From the NCBI GenBank assembly GCA_002812745.2, contig NCSJ02000005.1:1-64000 (forward strand): 64,000 nt of DNA. Reading direction: 5' to 3'. Both the position numbers and the translations under genes were made by a program. Under the pieces are notes generated by a model. The model ran no database searches, was not told where the DNA came from, and saw only the letters and a program-made list of their open reading frames with translations. Positions 33,668 through 45,979 of this stretch are shown in pieces. This DNA comes from Scytalidium lignicola. Lineage: Eukaryota; Ascomycota; Leotiomycetes. Within the stretch, counting starts at the first letter, position 1, and the number at the start of each line of letters is the position of its first letter.

Positions 33668-34656
33668 ACACTGGGTACGTAGTACTAATGTGGGGAGTAG
33701 ACTCTGTAGTAGAACTATGCAATATTACACATATAACTGAATCCTGATTTTTTCTGGGTCTCACCGTCGCTCAGCTATTTAACCACCCTCCCGCGTTAAC
33801 CCGTAATCCTTACAGCTCTGTTAAAGTAGCTTTTCCCCGGATCACCTGACTCGCCTCTATAATCCACCATATCACGTGATGCACTTGTACGCTCTCAGCT
33901 GACCACGCCCCGTAACCTGCATGTTAGATTCCTTAAGCCTCACTTGTGGCGAGGTCGTGACACTTTAACCAGTTGAGGAAACATCACTATTACCTTACAA
34001 AGGTTTCCTGCACATGCTGTAGTGATACAGCTACCAACTCTTAATACATAACTCTGAAGAAGATATTCGGGGGAAGTAACCGTATCTGAACCCAAAATGG
34101 TAGTTGTTTCCTGGGGCTTCTTCCCCACTCTCATACACTTCCACCCCCGCCCTCTCGAAGCCAGTATGAACCCGCAAGGTAGAAGTTATAACCAGAGTCG
34201 TCTGAAGACCAAGCCAATCTAATTTCTTAGTAGATAATACATGCAGTAAATAGACATCGATAACAATAATCTATGCCAGTTTGGAAAGAACTGAGGGTCC
34301 TAGTGATAGTGGTGACAATAGTACCACCTACATGTGGGGTAAGTGCAGCAGCTGGGATTGACTAGCACATTCTCGACTGTGGTCTCAAAGCACACTTGTG
34401 CAAGTTAAAACGAGTGAGGATTAGGTGAGTGGTTCAGTCTTAGTTTCTATGAGTCTAGACATCCATACCATATCTCGCAGTGCCTAACGCAGCCTATAAA
34501 TACGGCTCTTCTGGAAGGCAATAATGACATGCACAGACTTGTTCCAAAAAGCCGTGCGTAAAGAGGGCCGACTTTAATCTATTCTACAGTCTCTGGTCTT
34601 GGATAGTTGCACAAGTCGAGAAGGAAAAGAATCACCACGTCATCAATTGGTAAAAA
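33668..34656. other. intergenic region
   Basis: Between the truncated NLR 5' end and the alpha-galactosidase start. The NLR N-terminal coding part is not here. The last 100 bp before 34657 are the likely galactosidase leader. No other feature recognised. Confidence 0.5.
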
Positions 34657-36404
34657 ATGCCTTTAGTGACATGGATTATCTGCTTTGGGACCCTTATGGG
34701 AATTCCTGTGAAAGCAGTCAATAATGGATTAGCAAGAACACCCCCACTGGGATGGGTGAGTAAGATCAAACCAAAGATTCTAAGATGGTATTACTAAGTT
34801 TGGCTTACGTCAAATGTTGTAGAACAACTGGTATTCAACCTACTGTGATGTTTCTGAAGATCTTTTACTAGACACCTCTCAGGGGTTAGTTGACACTGGA
34901 CTGCGGGACCTGGGATACAACTACGTGGTACTCGATGACTGCTGGGCGGAAGATGAACGTGACAACACTGGGCACTGGCGAGCCGACTTGACTAAATTTC
35001 CTCATGGTATGAAATATGTGGCGGACACCCTCCATGATAGGGGACTTCTGTTTGGCATGTACTCGAGCGCCGGAGAACTGACGTGTGCGGGTTATCGTAA
35101 GTCCTCTACCGCAAATGCTATGGTGTAACAGTCAATTAATATCCCTAACAGCCGGATCGTTGGGTCATGAGAAGGAAGATGCTGAAGACCTAGCGTCCTG
35201 GAACGTGGATTACTTCAAATACGATAATTGCTATAATCTAGGACAATCTGGTACGGCTTTGATATCTTTTAATCGGTACAAGGTCATGGGAGATGCCTTG
35301 AATGCTACAGGTCGTCCGATAGTTTACAGTCTCTGTAGTTGGGGTGAGGATCAAGTGCATACGGTATGTGGAATATGTCTATTCATTAGCTTCTTCCACA
35401 TTTGTTCTACTCTTTTGTTAACACTGAGACCAGTGGGGAATGTCCATAGCCAACTCCTGGCGTATGTCCGGAGATATCTACAACTCCTTCACACGGCCGG
35501 ATGCTCTATGCAGTTGCGATGATGAGAGAGATCCTCAATGCATTGCTCCGGGTACTCACTGTTCCTTGCTCTTCGTCTTGAACCATGTTTCCGCCTACGC
35601 GGATAAGGCTCGTCCTGGTGGATGGAATGATCTAGACATCTTGCAGGTTGGAATTGGAGGCATGACAGATGAAGAAGTAGGTGGATATTTACCCGAGTTT
35701 CTCTGCAGAGTGATGTCACTAATCAAAAGCAATCTTCTTGATAGAATAAAGCACACTTTGCTCTATGGGCGGCCATCAAGTCACCTCTTCTGTTAGGCCA
35801 CGACTTGCGAGTGATGGATGCCAAAACATTGTCCATCGTCAACAATCCTGCAATACTCGCCCTTAGTCAAGATCCTTTGACTAAACCTGCTCTTCGAGTA
35901 CAGCGCGATATAAACGTCCCCAAAGACAAATATGGCATTGGAGAAACGCATGTCTGGAGTGGAACTCTCGCACACGGTGACCAAGTGGTTATCCTCCTGA
36001 ATATGGCCAACGAAAAGCAGAGAATCAGTGTACCCCTTGAAGAAATTTTTGTGCGGGATGGAGCCGGTGGTATTGCTCCCCAGAACAATCATGATTGGGA
36101 TGTCTACGACCTGTGGGCTGATCGAATGAGCGATGAACACGCGCAATCTATTTTGAACACTGCAGACCAGAGTGCTCGCGAAAAGATATTTCAGGAGTTG
36201 AATTGGTACAACGCCACCGAAATTCCATACTTAGAAGGGCTCAGGAAGCGGGATCCTCGATTGATGGGCAAGAAAGTGAGCGTGATACCTGCTCAAGGAG
36301 TTTTAGAGGTTGATGTCCCACGTCACGCCGCCAGCGTCTTCCGCCTTCGTAATGCTGACGACTCAAATACGAAGCGTCGGGTTGCGATCAAAGATGAACT
36401 TTAA
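34657..36404 (+). CDS. secreted alpha-galactosidase, GH27
   Basis: Five exons (34657-34755, 34823-35096, 35152-35363, 35434-35676, 35745-36404) give 495 aa; introns are 67, 55, 70 and 68 bp, all GT-AG and in phase. It releases terminal alpha-galactose from raffinose-type sugars and galactomannan outside the cell. The signal peptide is MPLVTWIICFGTLMGIPVKA. GH27 landmarks: NGLARTPPLGWNNW, VVLDDCW, LFGMYSSAGELTCAGY-PGS, nucleophile Asp149 in YFKYDNC, likely acid/base Asp209 in SWRMSGDIY, RPGGWNDLDILQVG, and SPLLLGHDLR. The C-terminal beta domain runs to the end. It looks intact. Next gene on the same strand is a broken alpha-glucoside permease. Confidence 0.92.
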
Positions 36405-38130
36405 TGGTACAGACTCTCCCATTTACAAAAGAAGGTGTAATTATGAGTACATATAAAGGAAAGGCCTAGTTCGGGGTATTTCGGCGCTTGGTAAAGTGAG
36501 ATAAAAAGTCAAATAGATCTCTTAACATTATCGGTAGTCAGTCCATGTACTTGTGTTACTATTCAACGTGAAGCCCTAGAGACTTTCAGGCGTCATGAAT
36601 TTTTAATTTTGGTACCTGGTTTAAAAATCGTTGAGAAGCTTAGGATAGCTCAGATACACCCAGCATTCCTATATACATCTAAATTTGCTAATTGTAATTA
36701 GCCAAGTCCAGGTATCTTGCACAACAAAAAGCATGATGGCATTAGCAACATTTACATTATAAGTACTCTGAAATATTATATGATTATATATTTCTTTAGC
36801 ATTATATCCATCCTAATTACATAAATTACAAAATTGTTTTTAGCTTCAAATTCGCAAATATTCGATCTTGCGATCTTGTCCCACCCTTGTCTCCGCTTAA
36901 TAATCCAAGTAGTCAAATGATGCAACAATACAGGACGAATTCTGGTTGTATTTAGATAAATGCTAGGTGTATTTAAGTATACTCAAAAGAATGATGTGGT
37001 TACGCTAGAGTGCGTGTTATAGGAGAAGCTGCTGTGGATTCGAGTTTACCAGCTTCGTAGAGGCCGTATGTCAATAATGCAGCCTCTTAAAGAGCAGTGA
37101 TATATTCTATCCCTGGAGAGAACACCATCTCCCGTAGTAGAAGTTACTATGCAACGCTTTCTGGCATGGCCTAACATTAGGGGCAAGGAAGTGAACTTAT
37201 GTGATTGATATAGACCCACCGATAGTTAATACTCGTTCGTGATATTGTAGTTCAGGAGGCTGAAGCGATCTCCCACCTTTGGCCTTCATCCTTCTCCTGT
37301 ATCATAGCTGGTTTCCGATCACGCGGAGTTATTGTACAAAGGCTATCCATACGTGTAATCGAATAACATACGGAGATTGCTCATTTCGGTTCAATGTTGG
37401 TTAGCTGCGCGGTTTCAGCTTATGCGCCATGGCGTTTTCGCGGCATTTCCTACTGTATTCAGTTTCAACTGTGAAAGGGGAAATTACTAATTACCCCAGA
37501 TCTAACCAGCAAAGAGCGCCTCATCTCCCCCGCACTCATGGGATTTGCCCATGGGGTAGTCCCTACTGGTACAGTAAAAGCTAGTTATACCGGACAAGTA
37601 GAAACAGAGCACTATGTTTGCCTGAGCGCGCCATGTCAAGCTTTCACCTTACAGTCATCTGCTGGTGAGGGCATTTTCAAATTGAGCCATCTTTTGCCAA
37701 ACGTGGCGTTTGTGGCTTTCGAAGCGCGAGGAGTTAGCAAGCTTATGGTAAATTTCGTCAAAATTTGTTTAAACTATGAAGAAATATTCGTTATATGAAG
37801 CAAAATTACCACCTAAACCAAGGAAACCTTACCAAAAAGGAACTCCTTAAAACCAAACACTCGTTATATCAGTGTTCGGAGTAACTATCTTTTACTATAC
37901 TCGGCTAGTCTATCCATTGACTGGCAATAGCTCGTCAGGACTTGACTTGCTGTTGAGAAAAGTATATAAAGGCCGCGGATATACCTTCCAACAGGAGATC
38001 TTGTTCGCCGATCGCAGCTTACCTGGAAGCTTAAAATACTCTGACGATCCTAACACTCTTGAATACTCGTTGTCCCCTTCTTGTCTATTATTGTTGGAAT
38101 TCTTCGGGACAGGAAGACCCTTCTTCGATC
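36405..38130. other. intergenic region
   Basis: 1.7 kb between the alpha-galactosidase and the permease pseudogene. Frames such as 37538-37798 have no recognisable content. Nothing named. Confidence 0.5.
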
Positions 38131-39345
38131 ATGGAGGCAGACTCTAAAGCCATTCAACATGCGGACGAGATGCCTGTGTCCGAGACGACTGAGAAGGTCG
38201 ACCGTGCTGTGCTAAATCAAAGGGCAAAGCAGGCTGACGAAACAGACCATCAGGAGAAGATCCTCTCTGCACTTGGTCTCCACTACAAGGCGCTCTTATA
38301 GGCTTTCATAGTCTCACTGTGTGTCATCATGGAAGGATATGACACCAACCTTCTTAGTAATTTCTATGCATTCCCAGCTTTTGCTAAGAAGTTTGGCAAA
38401 TTCGATGCCGGTAGCGGAAAATACCAACTGACGGCACCCTGGCAAGCTGGCCTTGGGAATTCCTCCGGCGTGGGTGCCTTTTTGGAGCCTTCCTAAATGG
38501 CTTCCTGGTTGATCGCTTTGGACACAAATACGTCGTCCTCGGTAGCCTGCTCGCACTCACTGCCTTTCTTTTCATTGTTTTCTTCGCAGAAAGCATTGTG
38601 GTTCTGTTGGTTGGCGAGATTCTTTGCGGTTTCCCCTGGGGTATCTTTGCAACCATAGCCCCAGCTTATGCGTCGGAGATCCTGCCACTATCACTAAGGG
38701 TATACATGACTAGCTGGACAAATATGTGTTTCATTATTGGCCAGCTGATTTCGGCCGGAGTGATGGCAGGGCTGGTAAACAACAACACTAAGTGGGCCTA
38801 TAAAATCCCATTTGCCGTCCAATGGGTCTGGCCAGTCCTCTTGTTCCCCATTCTCCTGTTTGCTCCCCAATCACCTTGGTACCTCGTACGTAAGGGTCGC
38901 ATGCAGGAAGCGCGACGGTCCTTGGAGCGCTTGAATCATAAAAGCACAGATGCGGAGTCTATTGATGCACAGCTCGCCCTCATCATCCACACAGACAATC
39001 AAGAGAAAGAGTTATTGTTGGAGGGTAAGACCAGTTACTGGCAGTGTTTCCGTGGAGTAGAAGTACGTCGAACTGAGATTGCGTGCATGGTTTTTGCCGG
39101 AACTATCTTGACTGGATTGAGCTTTGCGTATAATACGACTTACTTCTTTTCATCAATTGGTCTCAGCTCAGACGAAACATACAACCTCAATGTCGGTGGT
39201 ACTGGCATGGCACTAGGAGCAACTCTGATATTCTGGGTTTTTATTATGCCTTATTTCGGCCGCCGCACCATTTACTTATGGGGCACTCTTGGTATGACTG
39301 TTATTCTGTTCTTGTGTTTCTTTGATATTCTGCTTCTTAGAGGAG
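38131..39345 (+). pseudogene. alpha-glucoside/maltose-type MFS permease, broken
   Basis: From the ATG at 38131 the sequence follows fungal MAL-type permeases: an acidic tail, IMEGYDTNLLSNFYAFPAFA, GFLVDRFGHKYVVLGS, PWGIFATIAPAYASEILP, QSPWYLVRKGR and GRRTIYLWGTLGMT. Three lesions are seen. Codon 57 (38299-38301) is TAG where Gln is expected. One T is missing in the run at 38479-38483, shifting the frame at GVGAF. Homology ends near 39345, after FFDIL, so the last third of the transporter is gone and AT-rich unrelated sequence follows. The T-run shift could be a sequencing error; the other two lesions are not. Confidence 0.85.
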
Positions 39346-40287
39346 GCTTGAAGTTTCCATTGCTAAAAGTAATATTAGACAGATTTAAGATAAGTGAGGT
39401 AAGTAAAAACCAGTAGTTCTGTATACGAATGGATTATATATTATTAACACAAGTCTGTGTTTTCAGAGTTAAAAGGACAAGCCTTAAAGGTATTTGATAA
39501 CTTGATCAAGTTGTTCTTTAGTGAAAAANGACCAAAGATTAAAGGTCTCAAAAACCTACTCTTAACAAAGGTTTAACGTAGATGAAATTGCTCTTTAGAC
39601 TAGAGTCATTGAAGTAGTATAATTACATAAGCTAATCTCCTTCTTTAGAATAATAAACTGTATGTTCTGTCTGATCTGTAAGATCTAACGTACTCGTGAT
39701 AGGAGACTAAAATTTTCTATGTTAGTATTAAATACATAAACTAAACTGTAGACTAGATCTTATTTATGTACCGCAAAATATTCAATAGATAGTTCTTTAT
39801 AAGTATAGATAATTCGATGAGCTGACCTTCACAGCTCGTTGTAGCTGGAAGATAAAGTCACGATGATAAATTTTTAACATAGATACATGAACTAGACGTC
39901 TTTACAGCTTTAAAATGAATGAGAAGCAAAGAACTGCAAAATTCAGGACTACAATTTCATAAACTTTTGGGCTCATGCATGGAAAACCGTGTCTGCCCAA
40001 TACAAGTTGCTAAGTGACAGACCAATTAATTGACCACTTCTCAAATGCAGTCTTCTTGTTTGATTCGGGTAAACTCTGCCGGGTGCGGAAAGCCTTACCT
40101 GATCGAAACCCAAAACGTTCGAAAAGAGTATTAGTTACCGGTCAAGTTTACCAGATTCAATTTTATAAGACAACGCAGCAATGCCCAGAGCACAAACAGC
40201 TACCCCAGCAAGCAGTAAATGCTATATACCTCTCCCTTGTCCTCCACAGATAATAGAACCAGCCGTCGATAAACGAATAAATCACCC
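39346..40287. other. AT-rich non-coding segment
   Basis: Starts abruptly at the truncated end of the permease and includes one N (about 39530). Probably decayed inserted repeat DNA, but no retroelement motif was recognised. Confidence 0.4.
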
Positions 40288-41151
40288 ATGTCTAAAGAAC
40301 AGTATCTTGCAGGCCAACTGGCTATCGTCACTGGTGCTTCCAAGGTGGTGAGCATCGGCTCAGCCACTGCTCTCGCTCTTGCAAAGCATGGGGCAAATGT
40401 ACTGTTCACACATACCTTTCCCTCAACCTCAAGATAAGAACTAATGAGTCGCTAAACGTAAGTATTAATCCATTACAACTCCACCTCTCACTCAGTAGAG
40501 GAGGTGTTGGCAAAGATCAGGAGTCTGGGGGCACAAGCGGCGGCTGTGCAGGCTGACGCTGGCGATCCCAACTTCGGGAGGATTCTCGTCGCAGCAGCGC
40601 TGGAAAATTTCCAAACAGATACGATCAATATTGTCGTCAATAACGCCGGATTAGGGATTGACCGTGAAAATATCGCGTCTGTTCCTCTCGAGGACTGGGA
40701 TTATCTATTTCATATCAATATCCGTGGTCCCTTTCTACTTATCCAAGCTGCGGCACCATACATGAAACCTGGAGGCCGGATTATCAATGTGTCGACTGTA
40801 ATGACCAACCTGGGATCATACAAGATGATAGTATACAATGCATCAAAGGCTGCCGTGAATTCTATGACATTAAGTGTGTCGGAGGAGCTGGCTCCCAAGG
40901 GGATCACGGTCAACACTGTATCGCCCGGCCCAATTGGTCTCTCACCACCTGGTTCAAAGGATCTAAATGTAACCATGGACCAGGTGAAAGACGATCCAAT
41001 TGCTTGAAGGGTTCATGCAAATCAACACATAAAGAGGAAAGGAACACCACAGGATATTGCTAATGCCATATTGTTCCTAGCAAGCCCGATGAGTGGTTAT
41101 ATCACTGGTCAGGTTACTTATGTAGATGGAGGCATTAACCTTCCTTTGTAG
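40288..41151 (+). pseudogene. short-chain dehydrogenase/reductase, broken
   Basis: The SDR fold is clear: IVTGAS near the start, LALAKHGANV, NIVVNNAGLG (NNAG), GGRIINVSTVM (catalytic Ser region), YNASKAAVNSM (YxxxK) and VNTVSPGPI, then [20 protein letters not shown] and VDGGINLPL at the end. Lesions: the nucleotide-binding motif is distorted (GASKVVSIGS), stops follow at 40432-40460 with no splice combination that restores phase, and TGA at 41005-41007 replaces a likely CGA Arg codon before the last 48 codons. It once encoded an NAD(P)-dependent oxidoreductase of unknown substrate. Confidence 0.75.
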
Positions 41152-41605
41152 GAATAGTGGTCAGGCTTCAAAGGGCATCTTGGATTATTATCAAATTACA
41201 TATCATTGAATTTTCTAAACGTTCAAAGTGATATCAAAGCACCAAAAAATAGATGCTTTCACCACTCGCTTGTTCCCCTGGCAGAGAGAGATTAAGAGGT
41301 TGAAGTAGTTATTAGTACAAAGTGAAATTTGTTGCTATAAAGCTTATAACTATTGAATAGAGAGGCTAGAGTATATTTATAATAGCTAGTATTGATTTAT
41401 GAGCCTCTAAATTCAAGGAGACAAACACGGCTTTACAGTTATATGAACTCCTATAATCGGTCTTATGACCAGCTAGCTATAGGCTTGGCCTCCTCTGACA
41501 CATATAATTTAATATAAATATTTATAATCGTTAAACATCCGTGAAGTTTCGCTTAAGTTATTTCATTTATTAACTTGACTTAAATCTTTTCAACTGAGTT
41601 TAAGG
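41152..41605. other. intergenic region
   Basis: Convergent 3' flanks of the SDR relic and the Dal5-type transporter. Nothing recognised. Confidence 0.5.
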
Positions 41606-43407
41606 CTAATAAACGTAGCGGAAGTGAGGTTGTTGCTTATCTGTCAAATCCATTAGACCTTCTTGGGCCAGTTCCTCCTCGGTGCTTGGTGGCGCATCGC
41701 TCAAGGCCTTAATCTTCTGACGATTCACCCGAGTTGCATATGCCATGATCACGAATGGTAGTACGACCAGGATAGAGAAGCAGCTAATCGCGGCGTTGAA
41801 CGCTGTGTGGTAATTAGGGGCCTCGCTAGCAATGAAGAGTTGGGGCCCAACAATTAATCCCACGGACGTTGAAATGAACATCATGGCTGACCCTGTGACC
41901 TTTTTAGTAAAGCCAGACGTGTTACCGGAGAAGATCGAGTATGTCATGACGTTGTTGACGGTGTGTGTCTGAATAATGTAATAGGCGGCTAGGCGGCCCC
42001 CAGAATTCGACTGTGGCAGAGTCATAAGAAGTACAGCTCCGATCAGCGCAGGAATCTGAGAGATAGACGACACCAGGAAACGGATGTTGGTGAAACGTGC
42101 ATTAATCCACCCGCTTGTTAGGAGCGAGATGGTCTGCACTGCTCCGAGCGGGATTGTCAATAGAGTGGTGTTGAGCGCGCTGAATCCAAAACCTTTGATG
42201 ACAATGTTCCCGAACGAGGCAACTCCACCGGATGGAATAGCGCTGAGGAATACCAAGATGCAGTACATCCAGATGTTCAAGTCTAACATACACTCACGGA
42301 ACTGAGCCCACTTCCACTGGTGGTTAATGATACCCGTGTGGTTATCCCGGAGACGCTCGACAGCCACTGCCCTCTCTTGAGGTGTGAGGAACTTCGCCGT
42401 CATTGGACTGCTTGGCATAATGAATAGTAAAGCTATTCCCCAACAGAGCGTAACGGCGCCGACAATAATGAAGAACCAGATCCAAGGACCGACATTCAGA
42501 GTGCTATGGATCTGGCCGACCCCATAACCGATGAGCCCACCGACCATTTGCTGCAGGATCGTCAGATGAGTCGTCTCTACAGATATCAGGTTGGAGCAAA
42601 ACCTACCGCAATCGCGTTGCCAATGAACCAAGTACCCTGCCGACCTGGTTGCTCACCGTCTCGCTTGTACCACATAGAAATCATCAACACCATGGCTGGA
42701 GTAATGCCAGCTTCAGCGAAACCTAGAAACGTCCGGAGTACAGCAATGGCGGCAAACGAACGGGCAGCGGCAGTGCACATTAGAAGTGCTCCCCAGCTAA
42801 TTACGGAGATTGAGACAAATAGTCCAAGGGGAACGATCTGCATGATTCTGCCAGCAATGGGCTGGAAAATCACGATAGCTACAAAACTTTGTCAGCCTTC
42901 AGGTCCTCTAACTAGCATGTTTCAGCTAGCATTGAAAGATAGACAAACCAAGATTGATGATGGATCCAGATGCCCAGCTATACTGGTTGAGAGTCAAGTG
43001 CTATGGCGGCATTAGCAAACGATGGATGGGATAGCCAAATAACACATAGGGAGGCGGACCATGTCTTCCAAAAGGTTGAAGTTGGAGGAATATGACATGG
43101 CTTGCTGGTCCAAGAATTTCAGAGAATATGTGACAATAAGCTGGTGGAGAATTAGCCGTCTGATACCTGGGACTTAGAACAACGACAAGAAACTCACCAT
43201 AGGCAGCATGTGACGGTCGATCTTGCGGAGAATTCTGCGATCCTCTTCTGGAGTGATGGGGCCAACATGATGCTCGGCGGTAAAGACTAAAGCATCGTCG
43301 ATTCCCTTGTCAAAGATCTCCTTTCCAATAGTTCCATGATCAATTGACGGGGTCGGTTGAAGAACCGTTTCCTTCTCTGGCTGCTTCTGTTCCCACGACT
43401 GCACCAT
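41606..43407 (-). CDS. Dal5/allantoate-permease-type MFS transporter
   Basis: Five exons (43407-43198, 43140-43060, 43000-42949, 42878-42607, 42550-41606) give 519 aa; introns are 57, 59, 70 and 56 bp, all in phase. This is the fungal anion:cation symporter family, whose members import allantoate, nicotinate, biotin, pantothenate or peptides. Landmarks: EEDRRILRKIDRHMLPM, SLKFLDQQAMSY, LTLNQYSWASGSII, FLGFAEAGITPAMVLMIS-MWYKRDGEQ, and the cytosolic loop AKFLTPQERAVAVERLRDN. The very short exon 3 (52 bp) is needed for the family sequence. The N-terminal and loop motifs are intact. Substrate not inferable from sequence; neighbours suggest a nitrogen compound. Confidence 0.87.
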
Positions 43408-44242
43408 CTTCGTCTTTTAGTCCGGAGCTCAGGGCTGTTTAAGAGAATCAGGGCGAAAGAAGGTGGTTGTGACCAGAAATACAAGATTCCATTGCCCCAT
43501 TTATTAATTATTCTCCTTACAGAGAAGCTTAATCCCACCTTGAGATTACTCTATCTTCTATCGGCAGCAATGTAACCCACTATCAGTACCCCGAGATAAG
43601 GGGGTAGATCGTCCGCACTTAAGCGAGCACTCTGAGCCACCGAGGTACCTTTAGCCGACCATATCAGTCGGAATCCAGATAGGTAAACTCTTTTGAGGTC
43701 CTCTAGAAATTGAATATCAACCACACACACCTTTTTCGATAGTGTCGAAGGCAATCCGGCACCGTGATTGAACATGATTGATGTGAGGTATCCGAATATT
43801 GCCGATAAACTAGACCTGATAAACTAGAATGCTATATTTGAGCAACTGTGGTGTGAAACAGATTACAGGCGCAAAGAGTTCAGCAGAGAGAGGGGGACAA
43901 CACTGGTAGACGCATATAGATTTGCGGATGACCCTTTGAGTATCGGTAGTCAGTGAAATTGCCTGCTAGATCTATTGTGAGATAGATACTCGCATACTCA
44001 AGATACAAGAATTGCACAGGCACAGGCATTCTGTACTTTAGAAAGAGAACCTATCATCCCTGTTGATTTACAGAGGAGAATAAGCAACGGTCACGTAAAT
44101 ATTGTCAGTCAAAAATTATAGTGGTATCTTCTCTTTTGTCTTGATCTTGTACTACGTAAGACAATCAAGGTAATCGTTCTGTTGTCCAAGGTGGTAATCT
44201 CCCAATTGATACAAGAAATTGTTATGAACATTAATTGTGAAG
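43408..44242. other. intergenic region
   Basis: 5' flank of the transporter and 3' flank of the oxygenase gene, both minus-strand. No feature recognised. Confidence 0.5.
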
Positions 44243-45567
44243 TTAAGCCGTAGCCTCGCCCTTAAATTTCCCTTTTCGTATCCCTTCCTGCCTCTGCTTT
44301 CCAAGGCGACGCTTGTAGTACTGCAACTGTTAGATTGATGATAATATTTTGAAATGATGTTGATACTTACTTCACCAACAGTGATTGGCTCGTATGCCGC
44401 AGTTTCTTCTTCGGAAACAAAATTCGGAAGCACCTAGTGAATTTCTTAGCTTTTACTACCTCTGTTAAGGATCATAATTGACGACAACAAACCTCTACTA
44501 GTGCGTCAAGGTTGAAAGAACAGAACCATGGCATTGAGTATCTCCCTTTCCCAGTCTTGTTAGCAACACGGTGTACGGTGGAGAGGAACTTCTTGTTAGT
44601 AAGTCGCATGAGGAAATCGCCAATATTGATTACAAAAGTTCCTGGAATCGGAGCGGCCGGAATCCATTGCGCGTTCGCATTGAGAACTTCAAGTCCACCT
44701 ACGTTATCCTGGAGAAGCACGGTGAAGCCTTTTGAGTCTGGTCAGCAAGATTTATACTTCGGCAGAGAAGGCTTTCCACTCACAGACGAAATCAGTGTGT
44801 GCGCCAATGCCCGTCTCATCTTTGTTCTCAGGGTCCTGTGGCGGATAATGAATCATCTTACAAGATGCGAGAGGATGAGTGACCTTGCTATCAAAGAAGT
44901 GTTCATCGAGACCAAGACCGAGGGCGAACATTTGCATCATCTTTCTCATGAGAACAAGCATCTGTCTATCGTACTTGAAGCAAGCCTGTTTGAATCCAGG
45001 GTCATCTGCTGGCCACAAGTTTTGGTGCAACAGCGAACGTTGTGCCTCGGTCAGCTTAGGAGGGACCGGGTCGATCTCCGGTTCGTAGTTGTGAAGAAAG
45101 GACTCCTTACGATCTATCGACTGGTGAGTCTAGACTTTATTGCCATAAAATCCCATATACTCACCTCCCTTAGTGTTAGGGTCAACGTTAGCTCCGTGAA
45201 CAGGCTCATAGCCTCGCAAATCTTTGCTCTTAAAGATATGCTCCTGCATCTTCACCTCTAGCGGCTTGTCGAAATATCGTCGAGCCGCATTCATGGATTC
45301 GTCCATCAATGCCTCTGAAATACCATGGTTTTTAATGTAGAAGAAGCCGACTTGCTGACAGGCGTCTCTGATATTGTTTGCAACCTTAAGTCGAGTTTCG
45401 AAATCATCACTGTAACTACCGGCCATGTCTACTATTGGTATTGACTGGAATGTTGACTTCGCCCGGTCTCCCTTGAGGACCTCACGTTTGTGTCCCCAAG
45501 TGCCATCGTGAGAAAATACAACATACTCAGGCTCTTCAGATTCCAGAGAAACTGCGCTGGGTGCCAT
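44243..45567 (-). CDS. 2-oxoglutarate/Fe(II) oxygenase, isopenicillin-N-synthase-like
   Basis: Five exons (45567-45165, 45113-44784, 44728-44493, 44433-44371, 44326-44243) give 371 aa through introns of 51, 55, 59 and 44 bp. The N-terminal DIOX_N part has IPIVDMAGS and ACQQVGFFYIKNHGIS. The core carries the iron triad His240, Asp242 (GIGAHTDF) and His297 (STVHRV), and Arg307-x-Ser309 (RYS) for 2-oxoglutarate. The first splice needs the acceptor at 45114, giving TKGDRKESF; another AG 7 bp upstream would break the frame. It hydroxylates or desaturates a small molecule; substrate unknown. It appears intact and lies between a Dal5-type carrier and a PuuE-like relic. Confidence 0.88.
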
Positions 45568-45979
45568 AATTCTTGATAGTGAGGTCTTTAATAGAGATTG
45601 AGATAGGTAGTGAAGATTTAAAGATTACTTAGATCTTTGTAGTGAGTCACCACAGAGTTAATTCCATGGGCCATCAATTTGTATTCGGTAAAGAGACTGC
45701 CCTGCCAGTTGCTGCCCACGAATGATCTGTATGAGCTGCACACATCGTGTGAACAAGAACATATCCGATTCTCATTCCAATAGCTTTAACGACTGCTATC
45801 TCGAGAGGTCGCCAACAGCCGACCATCGATTGCAACTACTCGCGCCACGTGTATTATATCTTTGCCGACATATGCAACTTACCCGATCGCCTATATCGGG
45901 TCGGCAGCAGGAGTGTAGAAGTGAAGAAGTGCGTTACGAAGTTCTGCAGAATATCTCTACCACTACCCAGACAGAAAAC
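45568..45979. promoter_or_regulatory. shared upstream region of divergent oxygenase and deacetylase relic
   Basis: 412 bp between divergent starts. CTATCTCGAGAGG and TATATCG-type words are present; no known site assigned. Two short frames overlap it but are not supported. Confidence 0.4.

Noticed and set aside
37538..37798. 86-codon plus frame before the permease relic
   Set aside because: No recognisable family and no supporting neighbours.
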